From Paraspadella gotoi (taxonomy: Eukaryota > Chaetognatha): a DNA stretch of 64,000 bases. Shown here piece after piece: positions 39,270 to 52,000 of the stretch (position 1 is its first letter; each line of letters starts with the position of its first letter). The notes beneath the pieces are model-generated. The model saw only the letters and a list, made by a program, of their open reading frames with translations. It made no database searches and was not told the origin of the DNA. The stretch covers positions 7,175,220 to 7,239,219 of the forward strand of contig JBJCIZ010000239.1 in assembly GCA_051294375.1 (NCBI GenBank). Direction: 5' to 3'. The position numbers and the translations under genes are program-made.

Positions 39270-42200
39270 AAGGTATAATTTTTTAATTCCTGAATGTTAA
39301 AAGTGGAAAATGTGGCGTTACCCTGTTCTGGTGTATGAGTGTGTCGTATTGCGGCAACCAAAGCCATAATGGCCTAATTATATAATAGAATATATTTTTC
39401 AAACGTTAACTAAAGCTCGCCTACAAACTGACACAACTCAAAGATGGAAAACCGACAATAATAAAGTAAACCAAACCACCAAAAATCAAAAACTATCAGA
39501 GCTAACAAATGGGCAGATTTCGCTAAATTAGCAGCCACTCAGAAATATTATGAATCTCCTCAAACTACACCGTACAGAACTTAATAAATATTTAAATTAC
39601 CCAAAGATATATATAACGTGCTAGGATTAACCCTATAAAATTCAACTCCTAGGAATCTAAACCCCAATTGCTTTAACTCTTACATCTGCATTCACCCAAC
39701 TACCAACACCCAGACCAACATAAAACTCGCGCGCCATACGACTCCTAACCCAGCCTCTGATCCCTAACCTTTCTAATACTGTACATCATTTTAAAGCTTA
39801 CCAAAAAGATAATAATGTAATAGATATATGATAATATGAATTTAAGCTTAAGATAAGGATGGGGGAAATATATCTACTGAGTCTACTTCTTCTCCTCTCA
39901 GCTCTCTCTCTCCCTCCCTAACTTACACCGACTGCTGTGCCTTACGGCGTAATTATATAGTGACTCGACTCGTAGAAATCGCTCTGTTATACGCGCAGAA
40001 GGATATGTGAATTGAGCACGCATCTTCACGTCACAAGCTCTATCCTACCATACACTACAATACACACTATTGCGTGTTACGTCCGTGCCTCCTCCTTCCT
40101 TTTTCTCTTCCTCCTTCTTCCTCCTCCTTCATTTTCTTCCTCTCTCCTCGCCCTCTGCCTAAACGCTGTATAATTAGTAATTTAACCATACTTGCGGGAA
40201 CCATCACCATAATTGCCCTTCCTCCGGCAATCATACGTCTCTCTGTCCTGCCTTACTGACACATACACTCTGCTTGCCATGTCATCCACTTCCTCTACAC
40301 GCTCCGAATATGAATACTACCAAATACAATCACTACTCCCTCTTTTTCCTCTTTAAGGGAACCTTATATCCGTCTCTCCTGTCCTACTCGTCCTCCTTCC
40401 GTGCCTCCTCCTCCCATACTATAGCGTTGTCCTCTTCCCTAACTTTATCCTCTGCCCAACGTGTAAGTCCTAACATTGGTATACTATTAAGATAATGATA
40501 TACTATATAGACTCATTACATATAGAAATATATGAATTGAAATATAGAATAAAATAATAATGATAAGAATATTAAATATTAATGATATTAACTCGATTAT
40601 ACATTTTGGAAATATTAACAGTAATATCAGTTTGGATTGAGTTGTTTATGGGTGATGACAGAATATTATTATTTAGTATCTGATATTGACTCCAAGCGAT
40701 AAACATTCATGAGTAATAGTTTTTAATTACTCTTTTTCGGGGTGGAATCTCGCCGACCGGGGTGCGTAACTAATGAACAAGCCTTGAGAAGACAATATTG
40801 CTACAAAAGACACTAACCCAGGATATTCAGGTAATCACATTAAAAAACATTTATAAGAAAAAAATAAATGTGAGTGTCGATTAAATGATACGAGTACATT
40901 CCAAAGCATTAAATATAGTATAGTAATAGATACGAAACTGAAGTAAAGAATTATAATCTACTTCTATAGCTGAGTAAAGTAAAAAAGTGAAAGGATAAAA
41001 AGAAAAATTAACAAGAAAGGGAAGAGAGAACTGGAAAGAACAGAAATAAGAAAAATAAAATAGAGTTATACGAGAGAAAAAAGTGGACTAGCAAAGAAGG
41101 AGAGGATAAAAAGTGATGTAGACGACAGGAAATATAGGCAAGAGTACAGCGAAGCAAACGATGAAGACTGAAAGAAAGAGAAACAATAAGGTATAGACCA
41201 ATACGACACAGAAGAGACAAAGAATTACCACTAGACTAATAAGCAAAACCAAAAACATCAAGAAAAAAACGAGCAATCATCTGTAATTATAATCCTAACT
41301 AACATATGAGAATGATAACTGAGCGACTGAATCTAGTACAAACAAGACTATATTCGAGAGAATCAACTTTACGATCAAATCATTAAGACAAGCTCATTGA
41401 TTCTTACAACCAATAATTACACAACAGCCAACAGACTGAAGGCTCCCTGCTCCGACCACTTAGCTCTCGTCGCGTTCGTCACTTAGCTCATAACCGTCTC
41501 TACACTCTCTCTATACGCTACTACCATCGTCTCTCTCATCAATCTCGTCTCTGCTCTCATAATAACATCTCTCTTCTTCTCTCTCATAACTCCTTTCTCT
41601 CATCCTCCTCTCTCTCTTCTCACTTTACTCATCTGTTATCAATTCTTACAATCAAGTTGAAGCAAAAATATCTACTAAATGAAATTGCATATCAACACTT
41701 TAGCGTACAACTTCCGGTTGTAAGACCAAATATATCTTTTTATAAACTTAAATTTTGAGTAAATTTAGTTTTTTTGGGTTCTGTCTAATTATCTTCGTTT
41801 TCGTGTCGTTTGTGTATTAAAAATATTAAAAAGACACCTCAGCCTTCGGATCGAGGGCCGACCAGAACTTACACGCTACAGACTCTTACTCCACATTGAA
41901 TTCCGAAAGCGAGCAGCATGAGACGGGGAGGAATAAAAAAAAGACCATACGATCGAGAAGGGGAGTAGAAGGGGGGATCAACTGGGAAACATGAAGGAAT
42001 GGGGTAAAAAGAAAGAGTACCCAAGATCGATTTAAAATATTGACTCGGTTCGAAACCTTTAATAAATAATAATAGCTCTATATACATGCAGTATATACAC
42101 TGAAATATCTTGCAAGAAGCAGAGAATACGGTTAAATCGAATACATACATTTACAAAAAAGAGCTAATATTACAAAGTACGCATAGTATAGAAATTTACA

Positions 42201-44219
42201 GTCAACATAATTTATTAACATAATATATATACTCTAAATCTATCAAAGCCTAAAATACTAAATACCGAATTTTAGGTATAGAGAACTGGGGGTTATTGGA
42301 TAATAAGATCCAGGATGTCTTCATGTGCAACAGAATACAATTTCATGTTATCTCCAAAGATACGATCACACATGGAGTAAAATAATTGTATAAGTCAAGC
42401 TGTAAGAACAGCCGTCATTACTACCGACCACCCGGTACACCGATAATGACCACCAACTCATACATACTAATAGTGACAATACTAGTAAAAGCGGCTGTTC
42501 AACGGAACAGAGACTCACTTATTACATGAAATCATTGTCCTGAAGAATTCGATTATAAATGACAGAACTTGAAGTAACTTTCTCATTCTTCTATCACAAA
42601 CTGCTACTTATAAGCTCCATTACATATTTCTAACAATAATACAGACTAAACAAATTAGGTAACTCTATCTCTAATTTGGTACTTATTAAGAATTATCTTT
42701 CCTGAACGCTAAATTTCGCCTTCAGTACTATTCTCTACACCGAATTCCTCTATCCCGTCTTCCTCCCAACTAACATCCTTAACCCGCATATCGCTGTCTC
42801 AACCTTAGCTGGGCGTTATGGGCCGTACAATCCATGACATGTTACGCGCATCCTTCGTGTTGCCCTCAATTCTGGCGATTCTAATCCCTAGCTTTATTCC
42901 TCCTTCTCACTTCACGTCAACTATAGCCCAATTTTCCAATGCTTGCCTCGAACTTTCCAAATAGATGATTTGTCAGTCCATTGCAGGAGAAAAAAACGAC
43001 CGTTACCGCAGAGCTAGTCTCGGCAATGCTGCCCAGTCTCTCACTGGAGTAAAGGTACTGTAATTTAAATTTATCTCCGTCTCTCACTATCAGATGTCCA
43101 ACTCTTACTACGCTCTCTCCTCACTGTCTCCCCTCTCTCATACATCTCCTCTGCTCTCTCTTTACATCCTCTCTCATCTCTCCAGTTCCTACTTCCATCA
43201 AGTATTTCTTCTCCTTAAAGGAGATCCAATGCCTCCATGAAATATAGAAAGAAAAGGACATCGCGACACCCACGATCAATATATGGAGAAACGAGAGACG
43301 AGAGAGAGAGAAGAGAGGGAGAGAGAGGATGAGTAGAGAGAGACGGAGACGAGTAAGAGACGGAGAGAAGGAGACGTCATAGATGAGGTCGTCCATGCAG
43401 TGCGAGTAAAGCTGGTAATAACAGTCAAGATCGGCATCAGGCTTAACTTAAAATATTCTCCACACGGACTTCAATCAAATTACTGTCGATCGGGACGCAG
43501 GTAACAAGGCCAAAGAATTCGGGCTCTTCCTGAGTCGGACTTAGATGGGTGAAAGGCCAAGATTTGCCCATTCTCAGTGCGAAGAAGGCAAGTACTGGCT
43601 CATTTATCCGGTAGACGTTAAAAGCCAAGTACATGTGGTGTTAGTTCAGTACCGGATGAAAGCCAGAGACTTGGCTGTGGCATCGTGTAAGGAAACGGAG
43701 AATGCACCGGAACGAACGAGTCCATATGACTTGAGTGCGTGTTCTGGAAAATAGGTCCTAGGATGATGTTCTTGGACACATAGTCTTTTGGTGACTTAGT
43801 CGAGCTATGTGCAGGCATATAATTATCAAGGGAGGATGAATACATTTCTGGCGATTAGTGTATTGCTGAATGCATCCGACGTAGAGTCAATCAAAACAAG
43901 GGCTGTGAGCCCTACTTCATTAGTTAAATATACCTATTCTCCAAAAATACGAACATATACGAATTAAGAGGGACGCGATATTATTTTATTTAATAATCAT
44001 TAATCATTCGTATCTAAATGACATGATATTTAATGTTGCATCACACTGTTTCTACTGTAATACTCACACTTATTCATTATTGTCTCACCTGTCGTAGAAA
44101 TCCCAGGAATCTGCATTTCTGGCCTCGGAACGGAGACTTGAATATCGTGCGTCATATAGAAGAGTCTCATCTCATTCATACTCCTCCTCTCTCTGCTCTC
44201 TCTGCTCTCTCTCCTCTCT

Positions 44220-44253
<34 letters not shown>

Positions 44254-46450
44254 CTCTCTATAACGGTCGGCGAAAAAACAGAAGGCCGAAGTTGGGGACG
44301 CACAACCTCCGCCAAAACTACCCACGCTGTTGGCTACTGACCAGCAAAAGCAAACTCGATATAATATTCTAGTCATGGTATGACGAAAGAACATAAAGTT
44401 CTTTCTTTTACCGGATAATGACGCGGACGACGAGCGACGACGACCGTCGACGGCAGCGACGGGAACGACTGAAATAACAGAATCCTACACCATAAACAAA
44501 CAAAAACTCAAATTATACCTGCGACATAATAAGCCGATTGAAAATGGACCGGGCAGAGTGACCTCTGCGAACGACTTCAGCCGACGCCGGTACGAATTAA
44601 ACAATCTGACATGGACTGACATAAGTAACGAGGACTGACTACGAACGACGACGACGACGACGTGACGGAGCGGACGAAAATAATACTAAGTAAACTAATA
44701 AACACAGAGCAGTATAAAGAGCACAAAAGTACAAAAAAACGAACTATAAGCTGACGTGTAATAAGAATACACGCAATGTGGAATAATGACGAGTCGGGCG
44801 ACCGACGAGCCGGACGACGACGACTCGACTCGACGACGACGACGACTTAAATAAATGGATATGAGACACTTTTGTCTCGGTCAGTGCGGTCTTGTCTTTC
44901 CTTGTGTGTCTTTTTTGTTATTTTGTGAGTCTGATCTGTCTGTCCCACTTACCTTCATCATCATAAATTCTTCAATATCATCATCATTTATCATCATCTC
45001 TATTCTCGTCATCATCTTTTCTTCATCTCACATCATTTGTCGTCTGGCCGAAGGTGAAGAGACGAAAAAGTAAACGTTACCGGAAAAAAAGCAAGAGATG
45101 CCGGAATTCGGTGGTAAGTGGTGCTTTGGCGCGAAAAAAAATTGGGCTTGAGGAGATTTTTAAAAACTTTTGTTATTTGTTTAATAGAATATAAAATACA
45201 TAATAAATTTCCCTGAAAATTGATAAAATGAGTAGAGATAGAAGAGAGACTTTACGGTTCGAATCCTTTATGTTGTTGATAACAAATAATAATTAGAATA
45301 CTCAGTAAGAGCCAAAAAAAAAATGTAAATAGACTAGTATTTCTCACGATTATTTGAACGGCTTAGAAGAAAAAGATAGGAATAAATATATAGTTAAGAA
45401 GAAATAAAGAAATATAATATAAATAATAAAAAATAATATTAGTGAATAAAGAATAAAAAAAAGAATGGAAAAAGAAATTTAAAAAAAAAACAGAGAATGT
45501 AATAAATAATACAAATAAATTAAATAAAACAAGAAGAAAATAAAAGACAATTCAGGTCAGTGAACAATAACAAAAAACTAAGGCAGAAAGAGATAGAGTA
45601 CGAGAGACAGCAAGAGCACGGCAGGGGCGTCACCAAAGATACAAAAAATATAATAAGAAGCCAGCCGGAGCAGGAAGCCACTGACGACAAAGGTGAGACC
45701 CCCACTGGCCGGCAGGAAGAACAATACCGACGGAAAAAACGGTGCAACCAGTCGGTGTGGATGAACAACATCCGCAGTACGGCCCTCCCGCCGCATGCAC
45801 CAAAGGCACAAAACACAGGGCTAGCCGCAAGCCGAAATAATAAGACATAAATAATGTCGTGCACGGGACGCCGTGACGGGCGATGCGCCCGGCCCCATAA
45901 ATATAAAGACGTAGGTCGTACGCCAAGGGTCGCCCCGTGGGTGAAAGAACGAGCACTCCCTTGAACAAAGGGGCGGCGCGGCCGCCCACGCTATCACGCC
46001 GGCCGCCCATCGAGAAGAGACAGCCGCTCACACGTGTAAGCGACCACAAAGCGGCCGCGCCCGAAAGATTAAAATATATAAAGAGAATATATTTAAACGC
46101 CAGAAAATAACAAGCCCTACCCCAAATAAATACATATAAATAATAAAAATAATAACAATTATAATAATTAAGAGAACATAAATCGACTGATCAGCCACCG
46201 TACGACAGATATAGATATAACAAAAAAAGAACACTGCAACATATAAAGGATAGAAGAATAATAATACGCCACCGAGCGCCGGGGGATAAAACATATAAAT
46301 AAGAATAATACATATTACAACTGCAAAAGCAATATCAACAGGCTGCCGGCCAAGAATCCAAGTCCGCACCAGATTCCGCAAAATAAAGAATTAAAAGAAA
46401 CTATAACGAAAATTTTAAAATTAAAAAAAATTTAAGAAAAATCGGGTAGA
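39270..46450 (+). repeat. Corrupted direct copy of 1-1,480 and 11,325-12,720
   Basis: 39,270-41,050 follows 1-1,100 in order and orientation: CAAACGTTAACTA near 39,405; AAACCCCAATTGCTTAAC-like text near 39,660; the CTCCCTCCCTAACTT tract near 39,910. 43,390-44,460 follows 11,330-12,225, including the CCAAGATTTGCCCATT unit near 43,560 and TTCTTTCTTTTACCGG near 44,400. 45,420-45,500 and 46,400-46,450 follow 12,600-12,715. The part at about 41,600-43,380 has no clear partner. It is consistent with another pass of unpolished read sequence. Confidence 0.75.
45560..46390. other. GC-rich block of unexplained composition
   Basis: An abrupt change from AT-rich to GC-rich sequence, poor in T on the plus strand, with frames of 96 codons (plus) and 114, 139 and 117 codons (minus) that overlap each other. 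It sits between two blocks matching adjacent positions near 12,655-12,665, so it looks like an insertion within that copy. None of the translations resembles a known protein. Confidence 0.5.
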
Positions 46451-46909
46451 AACTAGAGTTAGGCAAACAAATTCAATACATTGGCATCATTCCTTAATGT
46501 ATTTCTTGGATAATAGCATGTGTTCAGGGTACTGTCGGCTATATCTTCACTTTGTAGCTATTTCTCGGATGAATATTCTTCCAAGGCTCATTCTCTACTA
46601 GTGAACCATTATGCAAGATAGAATCTTTTTTAAAGGAATCATTTTAAATCCGAGTAAGTACTATAACTGAATACAAATTCTTGTCGCACAACCGATGGAC
46701 GTACCACAGTAAAGTAACACACAAGTAATACTAAAAACTTAAATATAAGAGAAAAATCAGTAAGAACCGCTTTTTACTGTAAAACATTCCGTACAACATT
46801 GTTACTATGAAGCAACAAAAAATTAAATTTACTTGTGGAATGTTTTTTGTAATAGACGGAAATTAAAAAAACCCCGGGGTTATTAAAAAGATATATTTTT
46901 TTTCCCCAT

Positions 46910-46934
46910 NNNNNNNNNNNNNNNNNNNNNNNNN
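46910..46934. other. Assembly gap of exactly 25 N
   Basis: The right-hand member of the pair of 25-base gaps. Sequence quality recovers immediately to its right. Confidence 0.95.
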
Positions 46935-47555
46935 TTCCAATAAAAACCAAAAAACGAGAATTTTTGGATTAATCCTTTTCGGATATTATCAGTTATTTTT
47001 TTTGGCAGTATTAATTAAAACCCCCAAAATATTGCTTTTTTATTCGGACGTTTGCCAGCGATTTTAGTTATTTTCTATAAACTTTGGGAATAAACATTTG
47101 AGAATAAGGAATAGAATATAAGGCCTTATTTTCCCAGAACGCCCTATTTTATCTTAAATTCGGAATTAGGTTAATTTTTTTAGTTAGATATTAAGTTAGT
47201 GGTAAGGGTACGACTCAAAAACTGGCGTGGAAAATCCATCAAGAGCATTCAGGGAATATGTGATATTCGTTTTCTCCACTAAGAAACTTTGCAGGTATCA
47301 GGAACTTTCAAAAATGCATGTTATTTCTGGGAGCTCTAATATGGAATATATATAACAAACTAGAAAGAAGCAATGAAGGAGAAATGAAAATTGTAAAACG
47401 AAATGTAGAAAATAAAACGTAAAGAGAAGTGAAGACGAAATTTCTCAAAAAACCCACATCACTCAAAAAAAGTTAAAAAACTTGTCGCTCGACAATCGAT
47501 TCCAATTATTCCCTATAAAACACAACAAAACAAAAGAACAGAGAAGGGAGACGGT
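46935..47555. other. AT-rich sequence with an inverted copy of the window-start repeat
   Basis: 47,120-47,170 (TTTTCCCAGAACGCC, then AAATTCGGAATTA) is the reverse complement of bases 1-55. No coding region is seen. Confidence 0.5.
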
Positions 47556-47564
47556 TCAGCCCTC

Positions 47565-47574
47565 TTTCTTTCTT

Positions 47575-47669
<95 letters not shown>

Positions 47670-47690
47670 CTCTAACTCTCTCTCCCTCAT
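47565..47690 (+). repeat. (CTTT)n microsatellite
   Basis: About 25 near-perfect CTTT units followed by CTCT. Both strands translate as long Phe-Leu-Ser or Lys-Glu-Arg repeats with no gene value. Confidence 0.95.
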
Positions 47691-47756
47691 AATCCCCAGG
47701 GAGATTAACTGACAAAGAGTCCGAACTTTGGGAATTTCGCTTCCAAATGACAAAAA

Positions 47757-47757
47757 A

Positions 47758-47795
<38 letters not shown>
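47757..47795 (+). repeat. (GAC)n microsatellite
   Basis: Thirteen GAC units. The same trinucleotide recurs at 12,200-12,229 and in the corrupted block at 44,410-44,850. Confidence 0.95.
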
Positions 47796-48253
47796 AGAAT
47801 TAATATAAATAACAATAAGTCATAACTTTATTTAGAATCTCAATTCGTAACATCGTGACACAAAGACTTTGTAAATCGTATCGTGGGCGACATAATGTAA
47901 CACTATTTTCACAAAGCGCCATATTTTTGTTTCTATTCTCCAAAATTATTTTTTTACCCAAATATTTAATGCTAATCTCTTACCATTTACTTGACCCTAT
48001 CTTTAGACTTATTCATTAACCCTAATACCTCACTTTAATCTATTACCTAACCCTAATCATAAACATAACCACTGACTTTATCCCTGAATAATCTCTATGT
48101 ACCATACCAGTAACCTAATGTTTAAGTTTTAAAAAAAAATGAACATAATGAAAACATAATGAAATAAATTTGAAAAATGGCGCTTTTGGAAGAGATTAGG
48201 ATCAACGGCGATTGAATGGAACTTTTTTACCCTTGCCTGTTTCTCTTTCTCTT

Positions 48254-48290
<37 letters not shown>

Positions 48291-48446
48291 TCATTCTTCA
48301 AAATTACCTTTAATGTTTATATCAACCCCTGTCAGCCAAAATAAATCTATCCTTCTCCCAGCGCGGCGCAAGTGTGCCGCCCGTTCATCCGGGCGCCCTT
48401 GACAGTTTCTTTTTGCTGCGACCGCATTCTATTTTTAGACTGACTC

Positions 48447-48488
<42 letters not shown>

Positions 48489-49780
48489 CTCCTTTTCTCT
48501 CTCTCTTCACACATCCATTCATGTCCTTGCGCCGAATTCAGAGGATTCTCTTTTGGACAAAAACGCGCATAAACGAATCATGGCTGGGAGAGAAGAGAGA
48601 GAGCAGAGAGAAGAGAGAGAGAGAGATGAGATTAGAGAACAGGATGAGAGAGATGCAGACCACGAGAAGAGACAGAGATTTCTCGCCAGGAGCGAGAGAT
48701 ATATGATAAACAAAAACTAAAGAGAAACAGTTTCCAAAAACGCTACTTCAGTGTTTTTTTTAAGTTATCCGGAACAAAAAGAAACGAAAACGAACAAAAA
48801 CTGAATCGCTCGGTAAGAAGATAACCAATGAAATTACTATTGCAAAAAAATACCAATGATTAATCTAACTGTGATATTCTTCGATATTGTATATACAACT
48901 AGATTACTGCTTATCGATTATGACAAGTCTTGGCTATTGGCCCATAATAGGAAAAAGTTATACCGACATTTTTCCGGTTTAAGAGCAAAGAAAAGGTTAA
49001 TTTAAGATCAAATTATCGTTAAAATCGACATTTACCGGAGTAGTATGCTATATAGTAAACCGTGAAGAGAGAGAGAGAGAGAGATGAGAGAGATGAGAGA
49101 AGAGAGAGGAGAGAAGAGATGAGAGAAGAGCAGGCATCGGACTGCTACTCTCTCTCCTGTTCGCTACATAAAATCAGGGTCTCTCCTCCGACTTATCAAC
49201 TCCTCATTTGAGCATTTCACACGGTTCTCCCGATGATCGATGCATGATGATGGTATAATATACGCCCACCACAGCGTCTGACATGATGCATATCCCTACT
49301 TCTTGGCGCATGGCGAAGAGCGACAAGAGGATCATGGAGGATGATCTGGAATACTGAGGATGAGCTATGGATGGCTGATAAGTGATGTCGGGAGGAAAAA
49401 AACCTCTATTTTTCCCTTAAAACATTCGTCTTAAAAGGATATGTATCCCCTGTACAGATCGCACGTCAACATACTATTAGCTATTATGCGTAACTATCAA
49501 TGTTTTATTATCGCTGCAGCACTCGATAAGCATAGTATAATTAAGAGAGAAATTTTGTTTGTATACATATACACAGTTCATCTGTTCTCATAAAAATCAC
49601 CAAATTCGTGTACTTGTAAGCAAAACAAATCCCTGAAGCTATTTCAACGCAACGAACGAAAAGCTCGAATATCACAATCAGTTATAAAAACAGAGCTAAT
49701 GATTCGAGTATGGCGATAAACGCCAACGTGGAATGAAGTTAGATACACTTGAAGTATCGGGTCATGTAACAACGCGAACC
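47796..49780. other. Intergenic sequence with microsatellites and a dispersed repeat
   Basis: 47,940-48,070 matches the ACCCAAATATTTAA/CCTAACC repeat of 205-330. (CT)n at 48,240-48,292 and 48,446-48,500, and (GA)n at 48,590-48,660 and 49,065-49,130. The 110-codon frame at 48,374-48,706 is microsatellite translation plus flanks. No gene is supported. Confidence 0.6.
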
Positions 49781-50260
49781 CTATTGAGTCACTTTCTCTT
49801 CATCATAAATCTTGATTTTGATGATTTTTGTCGTTGTTTCGCCCCCAAATACATTAAACCTTTCCATCAAGAAAAACCCTGATGATTCAAATTGAAAAGT
49901 TCCTAGGTAGAGAGAATCATTCTTTCGTTTCTGCGTCGAAGATCCAAGTTGCGTGAGTTGCTCTGTCTTGCTGCCTCCGATGATAATAAAGTGACGCTGA
50001 GAGAGATCGCGCGTCAGAGATATCGCTACAGAGGCGACGGTTTTGAGTCGAAGAGAATTTCGGTCCAACTCGTTCCATTTCGTATCGTAAGCAACGCACA
50101 GTGTCATTAAGAGGATAATCACTGACTCCCCCAAAGATGTAAACCTTTTCCTTTAGTTTGGCGACGCCCATCCTTTCTCTTGGCGTCGGTCGACGTCCTT
50201 TGGTTTCGTCGAACCAACGAGAGAAAGTCGGGGAAAATCGTAGCAGTTGGTTTGTGCAAC
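49781..50260 (-). CDS. Kelch-repeat protein, C-terminal exon, one frameshift
   Basis: After an acceptor TTTTTTAG the minus strand reads CTNQLLRFSPTFSRWFDETK, then RRPTPRERMGVAKLKEKVYI followed by FGG, the di-glycine ending of a kelch blade. Near 50,106-50,130 the frame shifts by one base. The next frame continues CVAYDTKWNEL, then RHFIIIGG and RFNVFGG, and ends at TAG 49,781-49,783. Kelch blades form beta-propellers that bind partner proteins. The blade layout resembles KLHDC1/KLHDC2-type proteins, but that assignment is tentative. The phase (one base carried over) matches the donor of the exon at 60,950, so the two are consecutive exons of one gene. The frameshift is most simply a one-base sequence error. 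Confidence 0.75.
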
Positions 50261-50364
50261 CTAAAAAAATAAATAATAATATTTAAAAAATATCACTCTT
50301 TATATTAAATAAAATATTCCTATACATTGAAGAGACAGTGATAATTGTTATGTGTTAGTGACAG

Positions 50365-50441
50365 AACCGTTCAATATAAGCAGTCCCTGAGCTTCGGATC
50401 AGGCTGTAACACCGTGTTACAGGCGGGTTAAGCGCCCCGTT
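50365..50441 (-). repeat. SINE, distal part, split by the hAT-like element
   Basis: Together with 59,559-59,690 this forms one tRNA-related SINE on the minus strand once 50,442-59,558 and one 8-base duplication are removed. In this part the reverse complement reads GCGCTTAACCCGCC, then GTAACACGGTGTTACAG. Confidence 0.55.
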
Positions 50442-51046
50442 TAGAGTTCCGATAACCGTTAACAGTTTTATAATTAATAATAGTTAATAATTTTAACTTA
50501 ACCGTTAATATATTTATTTTAACGGTTAAATTCGGTTAAATTTCAAGTATTATTTTTGTTATTTTTTGTTAGGAAAACTTTGATTTTTTAAGAGAAAAGT
50601 TTTTTTCCTGTCCTCTCTTATTCTCCTTTCCTTTTCCTGTCTCTTCTACATTTTTCCCTTTTTTTTCCTTTCTTATTTTTAACCCTTTTATTCTTTTTTC
50701 TATCCTAATCTCTTATCGTTTTTTCGGCCCTTCCAGTATTTTTTTAATTACTTTCTCCTAATTGTTTTCGTTTTTCCTTTCAGCTAATTTTATACATCAA
50801 AGAATATTTTGAAATATAATATGCATCTGCATATATTATTTTGCAAATTAAATTCTTACATGCAATAATATTCTATTTTGCTAATAAAAAAATTAAATAA
50901 TCTTTTTAATTTTACTTTTTCTCACTTTTTTTTCCCTTTTTGAAATGAACAAAGAAGTAAATAAAATAAAACCGAATTAATTAAAAAAAAACTAAAATTT
51001 ATTAGAAAACATTATGCGATAATCCTTTCTTTTTCGTTGTTTATAG

Positions 51047-51168
51047 GTATTAGAGAGAGCAAAGAATTTTGAATTTTAACAACGATTTTTATTAATAGTT
51101 GGACATGTTTCGGCTTGCTTACTTCAAGCTTTCATCAGCATATGACATTCAATAATAAATTTTGTGCA
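51047..51168 (-). repeat. Left inverted repeat of hammerhead-bearing element
   Basis: About 120 bases from TATTAGAGAGAGCAAAG to the A+T-rich stretch near 51,168. Its reverse complement recurs at 51,898-52,000 and, beyond the LTR element, at 58,656-58,672. The element between the repeats (51,169-51,897) has no transposase and holds only low-complexity T-rich and CT sequence plus one 114-codon frame of no known family (51,115-51,459). Confidence 0.75.
51102..51138 (-). ncRNA. Candidate type-I hammerhead ribozyme core
   Basis: On the minus strand the order is CTGATGA, a 5-bp stem II GCTTG/CAAGC closing a 7-base loop, then GAAACATGTC. GAAACATGTC can form the minimal stem III (A-U and C-G pairs around AT) before the cleavage position after C. 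This matches the conserved hammerhead core CUGANGA, stem II, GAAA, stem III, UH. Stem I can form only about two pairs here, so activity may need a dimer or may be lost. Similar minimal hammerheads are known in Penelope-like elements and retrozymes. Confidence 0.5.
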
Positions 51169-51897
51169 AAAGAAGAGTGTGTGAGAGAGAGAGAGAGAAC
51201 GACGGCTTCAGGAGGAGGGAGAGGAGTCCGTCACTCCTGTCACAAAAGTGGCAAGAACGGACAACCGCCCACCTCGTCAGCAGGCGAGAAGAGGGCAGCC
51301 GGCAGGCGTATCAGGCCAAAGAGACATAAGAGTAGCCCTGGGGATCTTTCCGCAAGGATCGCTTCCCAATCCGGCATTCATCAGTTGGGTCGTACTCTCC
51401 TCTCAGCCACTGACATGCCTATGACCCGTCATCATCGTCCTTGTCCTTCATTTGCATAAACAAGGGGGCCAGCTCATTTTGAGCTCTTCTTTCCCTTGAA
51501 TTTCACTTTCTATCTCCTAATTATCAACTTAAACTAAAAAACTACTTTTCTTCATATTTTATTTTCACTTAACTTCCTTAGCTAATTACTTATTTATTCA
51601 CTAGTTAAATGTTAAATTTCACCAATGCGTAGTTTTTTCAAACTTCTTTATCTTTGTTGTACATTGCAAAAAAATTATCTTTATTATTTATTTATCTCTG
51701 TTTGTTTGTTTCTCTCTCTCTCTCACTCTCTCTCTTCTCTCTTTAACAAGTTTCACTTCTTTTCACAACTCACTCAATCTGTCTTCACCTTCAACCTGTC
51801 CTCACATTGACACTATTCTGTCTCACCACTTTGTTGGAAAAACTTTTACCCTCTCTCTCTCTCTCTTTCTCTCTCTCTCACCACACTCTTCTTTTTC

Positions 51898-52000
51898 ACC
51901 AAAATTATATTATGAATGTCATAGCTGATTAAGGCTTGAAGTAAGCAAGCCGAACATGTCCAACTATTAATAAAAATCGTTGTTAAAATTCAAAATTCTT
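51898..52000 (+). repeat. Right inverted repeat, interrupted by the BEL/Pao LTR
   Basis: Matches the reverse complement of 51,047-51,168. The match stops at CAAAATTCTT where the LTR begins and resumes after the 3' LTR as TTCTTTGCTCTCTCTAATA (58,651 onward), showing that the LTR element inserted into it. Confidence 0.8.
51925..51960 (+). ncRNA. Decayed hammerhead-like core in the opposite inverted repeat
   Basis: The partner of the core at 51,102-51,138, reading CTGATTA, stem II GGCTTG/CAAGCC, then GAACATGTC. Two core positions are changed (GA to TA in the first box, one A missing in GAAA), so it is probably inactive. Confidence 0.45.

Noticed and set aside
47482-47753. Frames with FFLS or KKER repeats
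   Set aside because: Pure (CTTT)n microsatellite translation.
51115-51459. A 114-codon frame inside the inverted-repeat element as its transposase
   Set aside because: It is too short, has no DDE or other transposase motif and starts inside the inverted repeat.
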